A stretch of 64,000 nt of DNA from Roseiarcus sp963813195 (GTDB lineage: Bacteria; Pseudomonadota; Alphaproteobacteria; Rhizobiales; Beijerinckiaceae), in assembly GCA_963813195.1 (NCBI GenBank), contig CAWEYC010000022.1, positions 83,684 through 147,683 of the forward strand, read 5' to 3'. Below are positions 8,420 through 16,385 of the stretch, one piece after another. A program made the translations under genes and the position numbers. The notes below the pieces were generated by a model that had not been told where the DNA came from, made no database searches, and saw only the letters and a program-made list of their open reading frames with translations. Each line of letters begins with the position of its first letter. Position 1 is the first letter of the stretch.

Positions 8420-9297
8420 CGAGCCGATTCGATACCGCGGAGGCCTTTGCTTACGTCGACAATTGCCTGCCGTCGGCGGACCGGCGCGCCTTCGAGGCGC
8501 GTCTGCGCGAAGATCCCGATCTGAGACGCCAAGTCGCGATTTGGGAGGCGCAGAACGGGGCGATCCGCGCCGCCTACGGCGCCATGCCTTCTTCGCGCGC
8601 GACGATCGATCTCGGACGAAATTCGAACGAGAACGTTCCCGCCTGGATCGCCTCGCCGGTCCCGTCGCGGCGCAACGGCGCCGCAACGTTTGCGGCCAGC
8701 GAAGCGCGATCCTGGTTGGCGCGCCCGGAGACGGCGACCGGCCCCGCAAAACTTGCCATCGTCCCGCCGGCGAAGTCTGGCCCCGGCCGGGGCATCCTGG
8801 CTTTCCTCGCGCTGGCGGCCGGCTTAGTCGTCGTTGGCGCGCCGGGCAGCCCGACCTGGCCGCGCGACCAGCTGCTGGACGCCGGGCTTGCCGCCTATCG
8901 CGCCTTCGCGGCGGCCCCGGCGGGCGTGCCGGTCGAATATCAAACCGACGATTCCGAGGCGCTGTCGCGCTGGTTTGCGCCGCAACTCGGCCGGGGGATC
9001 GTGGTTCCTAGCTTTTCGTCGAATGCGCTGAAACTACTCGGCGGGCGTGTCGCGCCGGGGACGAGGTCAAGCGCGGCGTTTCTCGTTTATGAGGACCGGC
9101 GAGGCAAACGCCTCGGCCTGCTGATCGAGCCGCTCGACGCTCCGGGGCCGTCCACGCCCGTCCTGCGCGAAGCCGGCGCGATCAACGTCGCCGCCTGGAC
9201 TGACGCAAGGCAAGGGCTGGTCGCGACGGGCGCTAATCTCGACGAGGTCGCCGCACTGGCTCGTCTCGTCGAGGACGCTCCAGCGCCGCATCGATGA
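8416..9297 (+). CDS. Anti-sigma factor, membrane-anchored
   Basis: The N-terminal 60 residues (AFAYVDNCLPSADRRAFEARL, RQVAIWEAQNGAIRAAYG) resemble the zinc-free anti-sigma domain of alphaproteobacterial anti-sigma factors. One transmembrane helix follows (GILAFLALAAGLVVVGA, about residues 118-135). The remaining 150 residues would be periplasmic and could sense the signal. Translation starts at the GTG that overlaps the stop of the sigma-like gene, so the two are coupled and should be made in fixed ratio. It likely sequesters the upstream sigma protein until a periplasmic cue releases it (inference). Confidence 0.72.
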   Translation: MTSRFDTAEAFAYVDNCLPSADRRAFEARLREDPDLRRQVAIWEAQNGAIRAAYGAMPSSRATIDLGRNSNENVPAWIASPVPSRRNGAATFAASEARSWLARPETATGPAKLAIVPPAKSGPGRGILAFLALAAGLVVVGAPGSPTWPRDQLLDAGLAAYRAFAAAPAGVPVEYQTDDSEALSRWFAPQLGRGIVVPSFSSNALKLLGGRVAPGTRSSAAFLVYEDRRGKRLGLLIEPLDAPGPSTPVLREAGAINVAAWTDARQGLVATGANLDEVAALARLVEDAPAPHR

Positions 9298-9323
9298 AAG
9301 CGCCTTGCCGCAGTTGAGCGGGC

Positions 9324-10755
9324 CTAGCGTCGGCGCGGGTAGCGCGCCGCCAAGAGTTCGAATATCGCGCGGGCCGCCTGAATTTCGCCGCCCGACGGAG
9401 CATGGGCGCGCGGCTTGGGGTTCCAGGCGTAAATATCAAAATGCGCCCAGGCTTTCGCGGCCGAGACGAATCGAGCCAGGAACAACGCCGCCGTCACCGA
9501 TCCGGCGAATCCGCCGGCGGGGGCGTTGTCGAGGTCGGCGACCTTGCTCTCCAGCAACGCGTCGTAGGGGCGCCACAGGGGCAGGCGCCACACCGGATCG
9601 TGCGCGCGCGTCGCGGCGTCCGAAATCTCGCCGGCGAGCGCTTCGTCGTCGGTGTAGAAAGGCGGCAGATCAGGGCCGAGCGCGACACGGGCGGCGCCGG
9701 TCAGGGTCGCGAAGTCGAATAGCAGGTCCGGCGCCTCCTCATCGGCGAGGGCGAGCGCGTCCGCGAGGATGAGCCGCCCTTCGGCGTCGGTGTTGCTGAT
9801 CTCCACCGTTAGGCCCTTGCGGCTGCGCACGATGTCGCCGGGGCGCATCGAATTGGCCGAAATCGCATTCTCGACGATCGGGATCAGCGCACGCAGGCGC
9901 AGATCGAGACCGGACTGCATGACGAGACGCGCCAGGCTGAGCGCGGCGGCGGCGCCCCCCATATCCTTTTTCATCAACAGCATGCCGCTCGACGGCTTGA
10001 TGTCGAGCCCACCAGAATCGAACACGACGCCCTTGCCGACCAGCGTCACCTTCGGCGCGTCGGCGCGTCCCCAGACGAGGTCGACGAGGCGCGGCGCCTC
10101 GGCCGCCGCACAGCCCACCGCGTGGACAAGCGGCAAATTGCGCACCAGCAATTCCTCGCCGCGCGTCACTTCGAGACTCTGCGTCGAACTCTTCGGCCAG
10201 ACGCGCCGCCTCGTTCTCGAGCGCGCCCGGCCCGAGATCGTTGGCGGGCGTATTCACGAGATCGCGGCCGAAGGCGACCGCTTGCGCAATGCGTTCGATT
10301 CTCGCAGCGTCGACGCCCTCGGGCGCGACGAGGGTCGGCCGGGCCGTCGGATCGGCGCGATATCGCTCGAAGCGGTAGAGGCCGAGGAGGAACGCCAGCG
10401 CCGCCAGTTCCGGCTCGTGCGGCGCATTGGCGAAGCGATAGGTTCCTTCAGGAAGGGCGGTCGCGAGCTTGCCCGGCGCCATGGGATCGCGCCCGCGCGC
10501 GCTCTTGGCGGCAAGGCCGAACAGGACGCCGGCGAGGCCGCCCTCGGCGTCGGGCAACAGTTGCAGGCGGCCCGCCTTCGGCTCGAAGCCGCAGGCCGAG
10601 GCGAAAGCAGCGGCGGCGCCGCCGATCGATTCGCGCAGCGAACTCCAGTTGTCCGCGCTGGCGAACCAGATGGGGACGGCGGCGGACGAGGGCGGGGCGA
10701 AGGACGCGTGCAAGGCTCGAAATCCCGATCCAATTCGATTCGAAAGATTAATCAT
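9324..10755 (-). pseudogene. M17-family leucyl aminopeptidase, split by one frameshift
   Basis: M17 aminopeptidases are hexameric di-metal enzymes that remove N-terminal residues from peptides. The first 195 residues (ATG at 10755) run in one frame up to LAEEFDAESR; then the match continues in another frame from VTRGEELLVRNLPLVHAVG. One extra base near 10170 explains the shift. The catalytic half is intact in its own frame: VGKGVVFDSGGLDIKP, MKKDMGGAAA and NTDAEGRLILADAL supply the metal ligands, and the C-terminus is normal (stop at 9324). Because the two halves together match a full-length enzyme, this is either a fresh mutation or a sequencing/assembly indel. It is antisense to nothing essential and sits alone. 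Confidence 0.85.
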
Positions 10756-10845
10756 AACGGCGCGCGCCGCCGTCGCCGAGTCCCAAAATGGCCCGTTAAC
10801 GATCCGTTAGCGTTAACGATTTATTGCTATCGGGAAGTCAGTCCA

Positions 10846-11724
10846 ATGGGTCCGTTCATGCCGTTCGTCCGCAATTTCCGCCCCGTTCCACGCTGGCTGA
10901 GCGCCCTCGGCCTCGCCGCTCTTGTCGCCGCTGCAGCGCCGCTCGGAGGTTGCCACGACTTCGGCGATGTCACGGGATCGATCGCCGGGACCCAGCAGCC
11001 CTTGCCGACCAATGAAGCGGACTTGCGCGCCTACGCCGACACATGGGGCAAGCGATACGACAGCAATCCCGGCGAAAAAGTCGCCTCGATCAATTACGCG
11101 CGGGCGCTGCGCGCCTTGACGCGCTACAGCGAAGCGGCCGCGGTTATGCAAGCGGCGGCGGTCAAGGCGCCGAAGGATTTCGAGGTCCTGGGGGCCTATG
11201 GCAAGGCGCTCGCCGATTCCGGGCAGTTCGAACAGGCAAAGGAGGTGCTGGCGCAATCCTACGCTCCGGAGCGGCCGGACTGGACGATCATGTCGGTGCA
11301 AGGCTCGGTCGCCGATCGGCTCGGCGATCACGAGGGCGCGCAGCAATTCTATCGCGACGCGCTGAAGATCGCGCCGGGCGAACCCTCGGTGCTCAGCAAT
11401 CTCGGCCTGTCCTATGCGCTCGCCAAACAATTGCCGCTCGCCGAGGCGGCGTTGCGCCAGGCGAGCGACAGCCCGCGCGCCGATGCGCGGGTGCGTGAAA
11501 ACCTCGCGTTGATCCTCGCGCTCGAGGGCAAGTTCGGCGAGGCCGAACAGGTCAGCCGCCACGATATGTCGGCGCAAGCCGCGAGCGCCAACGTGGCCGC
11601 GATCCGGCAGATGATCGCGCAGAACAATTCCTGGCGCGATTTGAAAACCAGCGCGGTGACCAAGCGCCCCGCGGCGCCGTCGCCCGCGATGGCGCCGCTC
11701 GCGCTCGGCCAGCCGGCGGGGTAA
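10846..11724 (+). CDS. TadD-like TPR lipoprotein
   Basis: The 292-residue product carries a lipoprotein signal (hydrophobic LGLAALVAAAAP, lipobox LGGC with Cys36), then tetratricopeptide repeats from about residue 75 to 240 (NYARALRALTRYSEAAAVMQ; LGAYGKALADSGQFEQA; LSNLGLSYALAKQLPLAEAAL). This is the make-up of TadD, the outer-membrane-associated pilotin-like TPR protein of Tad/Flp pilus systems. No other tad gene is in the window, so pilus function is inferred from family resemblance only. The ATG at 10846 is chosen because it opens the signal peptide. Confidence 0.78.
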   Translation: MGPFMPFVRNFRPVPRWLSALGLAALVAAAAPLGGCHDFGDVTGSIAGTQQPLPTNEADLRAYADTWGKRYDSNPGEKVASINYARALRALTRYSEAAAVMQAAAVKAPKDFEVLGAYGKALADSGQFEQAKEVLAQSYAPERPDWTIMSVQGSVADRLGDHEGAQQFYRDALKIAPGEPSVLSNLGLSYALAKQLPLAEAALRQASDSPRADARVRENLALILALEGKFGEAEQVSRHDMSAQAASANVAAIRQMIAQNNSWRDLKTSAVTKRPAAPSPAMAPLALGQPAG

Positions 11725-11766
11725 GGCGGGGCGATCGATTTTGCCCCTATCCGGCCCTAGCGGCGG

Positions 11767-11795
11767 TTGACGGCGCGCGCCGAGAACGCTTATAA
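11767..11795 (+). promoter_or_regulatory. Sigma-70 type promoter for rpsT
   Basis: TTGACG at 11767-11772 and TTATAA at 11790-11795 are separated by 17 bases, a near-consensus housekeeping promoter. It lies about 95 bases ahead of the S20 start, leaving room for an autoregulated leader. Confidence 0.6.
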
Positions 11796-11891
11796 GCGCG
11801 GCCCAACAGGCTGGGCGGCAACCCGGCCTCATTGATTTTGAGCGATCGCGCGCGGGTCTTTGAGCGCGCTCGCAACGAAGGAAACGAGTTC

Positions 11892-12158
11892 ATGGCCAAT
11901 ACGAAGTCGGCACAGAAGGCTGTCCGCAAGATCGCCCGCCGCACCGCGATCAACAAGTCGCGCCGCAGCCAGATGCGCACCTACGTGCGCAAGGTCGAAG
12001 AGGCGATCGCCGCCAAAGACCCCGTCGCCGCGGTTGCCGCCCTGCGCGGCGCCGAGCCGCTGGTTGCCCGCGCCGCCCAGAAGGGCATCCTGCACAAGAA
12101 CACGGCGTCGCGGAAGATTTCGCGCCTCGCCAAGCGGGTCAAGGCGCTCGCCGTCTGA
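11892..12158 (+). CDS. rpsT: 30S ribosomal protein S20
   Basis: The 88-residue, Lys/Arg/Ala-rich product is S20, a primary binder of 16S rRNA in the small subunit. MANTKSAQKAVRKIARRT at the N-terminus and KGILHKNTASRKISRLAKRV at the C-terminus are family signatures. The ATG at 11892 follows a GAAGGAAACGAG Shine-Dalgarno stretch; the longer open frame to 11832 is leader. A strong promoter lies at 11767-11795. Monocistronic by appearance. Confidence 0.98.
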   Translation: MANTKSAQKAVRKIARRTAINKSRRSQMRTYVRKVEEAIAAKDPVAAVAALRGAEPLVARAAQKGILHKNTASRKISRLAKRVKALAV

Positions 12159-12199
12159 GCCCTCGCGCGGGCGCTTCAGCGCCTGCGGGAGATCGCGAA

Positions 12200-12448
12200 A
12201 TGACCGACCAGCCGCCCGACCGTCTCAGCGTCGATCCGAGTAGCCCCTTTTACGACGAAGCCGCGTTGGCGCGCGGCGTCGGCATTCGTTTCAAGGGCCG
12301 CGAGCGCGACGACGTCGAGGAATATTGCGTCAGCGAGAACTGGATCCGCGCGCCGGTCGGCAAGACGCGGGACCGCAAGGGCAATCTCCTGACGATCAAG
12401 CTGACGGGCCCGGTCGAACCCTATTTTCTCGCCGCCAAGCCGGAATAG
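12200..12448 (+). CDS. DUF3297 family small protein
   Basis: The 82-residue acidic protein has the DUF3297 pattern: LSVDPSSPFYD at the start, GIRFKGRERDDVEEYC and GKTRDRKGNPL-like (here GKTRDRKGNLLTIK) in the middle, and a short C-terminal VEPYF. Function of the family is unknown, although database entries sometimes carry a glutathione-peroxidase label without support. It follows rpsT by 41 bases on the same strand and ends 22 bases before convergent metZ. Confidence 0.85.
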   Translation: MTDQPPDRLSVDPSSPFYDEAALARGVGIRFKGRERDDVEEYCVSENWIRAPVGKTRDRKGNLLTIKLTGPVEPYFLAAKPE

Positions 12449-12469
12449 CGTCGTCGGCGGAGGCCCCTC

Positions 12470-13699
12470 TCACTCGGCCGCACGCGGCTCCCGCGCGCCC
12501 ATCGCCGCCAGCGCTTGCGCAAGGTCCTCGATCAGGTCGTCGGCATCCTCCAGCCCGACTGACAGCCGCAGCATGCCCGGTCCGATGCCGAGGGCGGCGC
12601 GCTGTTCCGGCTTCAGCCGCTGATGCGTCGTCGTCTCGGGATGGGTGATGAGGCTCTTGGCGTCGCCGAGATTGTTGGAAATGCCGATGATCGACAGCGC
12701 GTCGGCCATCCCAAAGGCTTCCCGCTTGCCGCCCTCGACCTCGAAAGCGACCAGCGTGCCGCCGCCCGACATCTGCCGTTCGACGACCGCTCTTTGCGGA
12801 TGATCGGCGCGTCCGGGATAGATGACGCGCGTGACTTGCGGATGGCCGGCGAGAAAATCGGCGATCTTGGCTGCCGAGCGGTCCTGCTGGGCGACGCGCA
12901 GCGGCAGCGTCTCCAGCGACTTCAGCATGACCCAGGCGTTGAACGGCGAAAGAGACGGGCCGGTCTGGCGCAGGAAATTGTGGATGTGCTCGCCGATGAA
13001 GGCTTCCGACGCGAGGATCACGCCGCCGAGCGTGCGGCCCTGTCCGTCGATGTGCTTGGTGGCGGAATAGACGACGCAATCCGCGCCGAGCTTCAGCGGG
13101 TGCTGCAACATCGGCGAAGCGAAGACGTTGTCGACCACCAGCGTCGCGCCGCCTTCGTGGACGATCTTGGCGACGCCAGCGATGTCGATCACTTCGAGCG
13201 TCGGATTGGTCGGGCTTTCGAGAAAAGCGGTCTTGGTGTTGGGGCGCATCGCGGCGCGCCACGCCGCGAGGTCGGTTCCCTCGACCAGCGTCGAGGCGAC
13301 GCCGAAGCGCGGCAGCAGTTCCTCGACGACATAGAGACATGAGCCGAACAGCGCCTTGGCCGCGACGATATGATCGCCGGCCCTGAGCTGGCCCATCAGC
13401 GCGGCGGTGACCGCCGCCATGCCGCTCGCGGTGGCGCGCGCCGCCTCGGCGCCTTCAAGCAGCGCCATGCGGCGCTCGAACATCGACACCGTGGGATTGG
13501 CGAAACGCGAATAGATGAAGCCCGGCGCGTCGCCCTTGAAACGCATCTCGGCCTCGGCCATCGTGTCGTAGAGATAGCCTTGCGTCAGGAACAGCGCCTC
13601 GGACGTCTCCTCGAATTGCGAGCGCATCGAGCCGCCGTGGACGAGCCGGGTGGCGGGACGCAGGGTGCGGGGATCACGGGTCTTGCGGGGGGTCGTCAT
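12470..13699 (-). CDS. metZ: O-succinylhomoserine sulfhydrylase
   Basis: MetZ uses pyridoxal phosphate to convert O-succinylhomoserine and sulfide directly to homocysteine in methionine synthesis. The 409-residue product has the Cys/Met-metabolism PLP fold with the cofactor lysine in VVYSATKHIDGQGR (about residue 205), the phosphate-binding GMAAVTAALM, LESPTNPTLEV and a C-terminal SVGLED. It could be confused with cystathionine gamma-synthase, but the sequence LRPATRLVHGG and the SAM-II riboswitch upstream favour MetZ. The ATG at 13699 has AAGGAGCG directly upstream. Confidence 0.95.
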   Translation of the reverse strand: MTTPRKTRDPRTLRPATRLVHGGSMRSQFEETSEALFLTQGYLYDTMAEAEMRFKGDAPGFIYSRFANPTVSMFERRMALLEGAEAARATASGMAAVTAALMGQLRAGDHIVAAKALFGSCLYVVEELLPRFGVASTLVEGTDLAAWRAAMRPNTKTAFLESPTNPTLEVIDIAGVAKIVHEGGATLVVDNVFASPMLQHPLKLGADCVVYSATKHIDGQGRTLGGVILASEAFIGEHIHNFLRQTGPSLSPFNAWVMLKSLETLPLRVAQQDRSAAKIADFLAGHPQVTRVIYPGRADHPQRAVVERQMSGGGTLVAFEVEGGKREAFGMADALSIIGISNNLGDAKSLITHPETTTHQRLKPEQRAALGIGPGMLRLSVGLEDADDLIEDLAQALAAMGAREPRAAE

Positions 13700-13776
13700 A
13701 ACGCGCTCCTTGTCGGCCCGGACTCGCGTCCGAGCGCAGGCTTAGTGAACAGGGCGCGTATCCGAGAAGCCCCGAT

Positions 13777-13830
13777 CTTTTAGCCCGTTGTTTAACGTGG
13801 CGGCAAGCCGACCGGCTCAAATTACCACGG
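13777..13830 (-). promoter_or_regulatory. SAM-II riboswitch upstream of metZ
   Basis: On the minus strand the leader reads CGTGGTAATTTGAGCCGGTC, then GGCTTGCCGCCACG, TTAAACAA and GGGCTAAAAG. CGTGG pairs with CCACG to form P1, and the 3' TTAAACAA...GCTAAA region supplies the pseudoknot strand. This matches the compact SAM-II aptamer, which in alphaproteobacteria precedes metA, metZ or metC and shuts down translation when S-adenosylmethionine binds. The distance to the metZ ATG is about 78 bases, as expected for a 5' leader. It supports methionine-dependent repression of metZ. Confidence 0.92.
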
Positions 13831-13910
13831 AGTTGCACCCTTAAACCCGTGGCCGTCTTGGCGTCAAGACCAGGAGGCGCTAACAAGGCCCGCCGCCCCT
13901 CGAGGCCTTC

Positions 13911-15098
13911 ATGACGACAGCGACGCCCGCCCCGCCTTCCCCCGCTCTCGGCGGCGCCGAACCCCGCGCCGACGCGGCCGCGTTCAACGCGCCCTTCGGT
14001 CTCGTGGCGCGCCAGACGATCAAGACGATGACGCGCGACGGCCTGATCGCGGCGGCGCGCGCAATCGACGAAACGCAGTTCCAGCCGGCGAGCCTCGATT
14101 TGCGCTTGGGCGCACAGGCGTATCGCGTGCGCGCCAGCTTTCTTCCTGGCCGCGGCCGCAGCGTCGTCGAAGGCCTGCAGAGCCTCAACCCCGAGCCGAT
14201 CTCGCTGACGGGCGAGGGCGCGGTTCTCGAGAAGGGCATCGTCTACGTCGCGCCGCTGATCGAAAGCCTCGCGCTGCCGGGAGGCGTGTCGGCCGCCGCC
14301 AACCCCAAGAGTTCGACGGGGCGGCTCGATATCTTCACCCGTCTGATCGTCGATGGCTCCGAGGCTTTCGACGCGGCCCCGGCCGGATATCGCGGACCGC
14401 TCTGGGCCGAGATTTCCCCACGCAGTTTCAGCGTGCGGGTGCGCGAGGGGTCGCGCCTGAACCAACTGCGCTTTCGCCATCACGGCGAACGCCTCGGCGA
14501 CTTCGCGCTCGATGCGCGCGCGCTGCGCGCCCGCCACGCGGCGGTCCCGCTCGTCGACGGCGAACTCGCGTTGCGCGATGGGCTGATCGTGCATGTCGGC
14601 CTGAGCGGCCGTTCCGGCGAGATCGTCGGCTACCGCGCGATCAAGAACGGCGACGTCATCGACGTCGACCGGCCGCGCGGCTACGCCGCCGAGGATTTCT
14701 GGGAGCCGATCCGCGCGCGCCGGGATGGGCGGCTCATTCTCGATCCCGACGAGTTCTACATTCTCGCCAGCCGCGAAAAAATGCAGATCCCCTCCGACCT
14801 CGCCGCCGAAATGGCGCCCATCGATCCCGCGATCGGCGAATTCCGCGTCCATTACGCCGGCTTCTTCGACCCCGGCTTCGGCCAGGGGCTCGACGGAGCG
14901 CCTTGCGCGCGCGCGGTGCTGGAGGTGCGAAGCCGCGACGTGCCGTTCCTGCTCGAGGACGGCCAGCCTGTCGGGCGCCTGGTTTACGAGACGCTCGCCG
15001 ACGCCGCCGACGAACTCTACGGCGCGACCGCGACCTCGAACTACCAGGGGCAGGGGTTGAAGCTGTCGAAGCACTTTCGCGATTTTACCGAGAGCTGA
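13911..15098 (+). CDS. dcd: dCTP deaminase, long alphaproteobacterial two-domain form
   Basis: The 395-residue protein belongs to the dCTP deaminase/dUTPase superfamily and should convert dCTP to dUTP for thymidylate synthesis. The first dUTPase-like domain shows QPASLDLRLG and AAANPKSSTGRLDIFTRLI (the phosphate-binding SSTGR loop with the following acidic residue). The second repeats the fold (DEFYILASREKMQIPSDLAAEM, FHAGFFDPGFG-like segment, ARAVLEVRSRDVPFLLEDGQ). Length is about twice the short enteric Dcd, which is usual in Rhizobiales. The start ATG at 13911 follows CGAGG. It lies divergent to metZ and 80 bases from tRNA-Gly. Confidence 0.9.
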   Translation: MTTATPAPPSPALGGAEPRADAAAFNAPFGLVARQTIKTMTRDGLIAAARAIDETQFQPASLDLRLGAQAYRVRASFLPGRGRSVVEGLQSLNPEPISLTGEGAVLEKGIVYVAPLIESLALPGGVSAAANPKSSTGRLDIFTRLIVDGSEAFDAAPAGYRGPLWAEISPRSFSVRVREGSRLNQLRFRHHGERLGDFALDARALRARHAAVPLVDGELALRDGLIVHVGLSGRSGEIVGYRAIKNGDVIDVDRPRGYAAEDFWEPIRARRDGRLILDPDEFYILASREKMQIPSDLAAEMAPIDPAIGEFRVHYAGFFDPGFGQGLDGAPCARAVLEVRSRDVPFLLEDGQPVGRLVYETLADAADELYGATATSNYQGQGLKLSKHFRDFTES

Positions 15099-15117
15099 AG
15101 AATTGCGCCTCGGCCGC

Positions 15118-15147
15118 TTGGCGCCCGAGCGCGCTCCGCGCTATAAG
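15118..15147 (+). promoter_or_regulatory. Likely promoter of tRNA-Gly
   Basis: TTGGCG at 15118-15123 and CTATAAG at 15141-15147 are spaced 17 bases and precede the tRNA by about 32 bases. Confidence 0.45.
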
Positions 15148-15178
15148 CGATTTCGCGCTGCCCCTGCCAAGGGAAAAC

Positions 15179-15252
15179 GCGGGCGTAGTTCAATGGTAGA
15201 ACGGAAGCTTCCCAAGCTTCATACGAGGGTTCGATTCCCTTCGCCCGCTCCA
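15179..15252 (+). tRNA. tRNA-Gly (anticodon CCC)
   Basis: The 74-base gene folds as a full cloverleaf: acceptor GCGGGCG / CGCCCGC, anticodon stem GAAGC / GCTTC around the loop TTCCCAA (anticodon CCC, reading GGG), T-arm GAGGGTTCGATTCCCTT, and an encoded CCA at 15250-15252. It marks the border between the dense core region and the pseudogene-rich accessory region, a common integration point for genomic islands. No second copy of its 3' end is visible inside the window. Confidence 0.97.
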
Positions 15253-16037
15253 ACAATATCAATGCTTAAGCGATAACCGATCCCTTCGTACGAGGCATGT
15301 TTCGATTGGGACCACAGTCGGACCACAAATCCATATTCCTTGAGCGCAGAAAATAGGCCAATGATCGGGTGTATCGTGGCCCAGCGTTTTTTATGGTACC
15401 GACGATATTGGGCGCAGTCTGCGTTCATGATTCACTCCCCGGATTTCGTTGCGCGGTACGCAATCGTCTGCGGATTGGCGGCAGGCGATGGCCTGCGTTG
15501 TCGACCACGGCATGCGCATCCTCTCCCGCTCCCGCGGTCGTAGGATACGCGCCCCAAGCTGCCAGCACTGGCCCTCGCTTGTCATCATCGACCACGTGGA
15601 AGAACTCGATGTGTTTCGTGTGTGGACATCCGGTAATCGCGGTCGGCGCTTGATCCACCGATAGTGCCGCGTGCCCCTGCGCTTGGGCTTGGAGGCTCTG
15701 GCTCGCGCTCACCCGTGTACACTTGCCTTCCGCGTCGCCGACGCCGCCGCCGCCGCGTTCCTCGCCGCGCGTCGCCGATGATGTCCGCTAGCGTCGACAC
15801 ATGTCCCTGTCCGACCAAGTGAAACCAGATGTTCGCGAGAACTCCGCGTCGGAAACGACCCGCACGCGAGCGACCACAGCTCGCTCTATCCGGGGTTCCC
15901 CAAACTCGCCTCGGTCACCACCTAAAACCCGGCGGAATGATTTCGATCATCGCAGCCACCCTATCCGGATCTGGGTGCTGCCTCAGGTTGACGGCCTGAT
16001 CGACCATATCCCGAACTGACCCTGCTGGAGGAAGGCC
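15253..16037. other. 785 bases without a recognisable gene, island side of tRNA-Gly
   Basis: No open frame here has a family match I can support. The frames are short, and the codon pattern typical of the genome disappears at once after the tRNA. A short minus-strand stretch near 15915-16010 (DQAVNLRQHPDPDRVAAMIEI) has protein-like composition and could be the eroded C-terminus of a lost gene. No integrase gene is seen next to the tRNA. Confidence 0.5.
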
Positions 16038-16103
16038 ATGGAACGAGAGATCATTCGCGTCGAACCGTTCGACACAATTTCGAGAAATGGGGCGCGCCCG
16101 TCC
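16038..16103 (+). pseudogene. RidA/YjgF-like N-terminal fragment
   Basis: The start MEREIIRVEPFDTI, followed after a one-base shift by EKWGAPVP, matches the opening of the RidA (enamine/imine deaminase) family of the type that begins REIIRVEP...ERWKAP. After about 22 codons the sequence passes abruptly into ISL3 transposase. Only the first sixth of the gene remains, cut by the insertion-sequence fragment. Confidence 0.45.
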
Positions 16104-16346
16104 CTGGCTCGCTGAAGCAAAGCCCAGTCTTATCTCATCCTTCGCCACGGGCATCGCCAGGGACAAATCTGCCGTGCGGGCGGCCATCACCGAGCCGTGG
16201 TCCAATGGTCAGGTCGAGGCTCAGATCACCAAGCTCAAGCTCGTAAAACGCCAGATGTACGGCCGCGCCAACCTCGACCTTTTGCAAGCCAGATTGCTCG
16301 GCGCTGCATGAAGCTCGCAAATCATCATCGAGATTGCGTCAGAGCC
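16104..16346 (+). pseudogene. ISL3-family transposase C-terminal fragment with terminal repeat
   Basis: The frame from 16087 to 16311 ends in the ISL3 (IS204/IS1001/IS1165) transposase tail: LAEAKPSLISSFATGIARDK, ITEPWSNGQVEAQITKLKLV and KRQMYGRANLDLLQARLLG. The non-coding end runs on to GAGATTGCGTCAGAGCC at 16330-16346, where similarity to the second copy (44865-45445, opposite strand) stops exactly. That point therefore marks the outer end of the element. The left part of the transposase is missing. Nonfunctional. Confidence 0.82.
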
Positions 16347-16385
16347 AGCCTTGGACGCCGATTGGGGGTCAAGAGCCCCTCCGAT

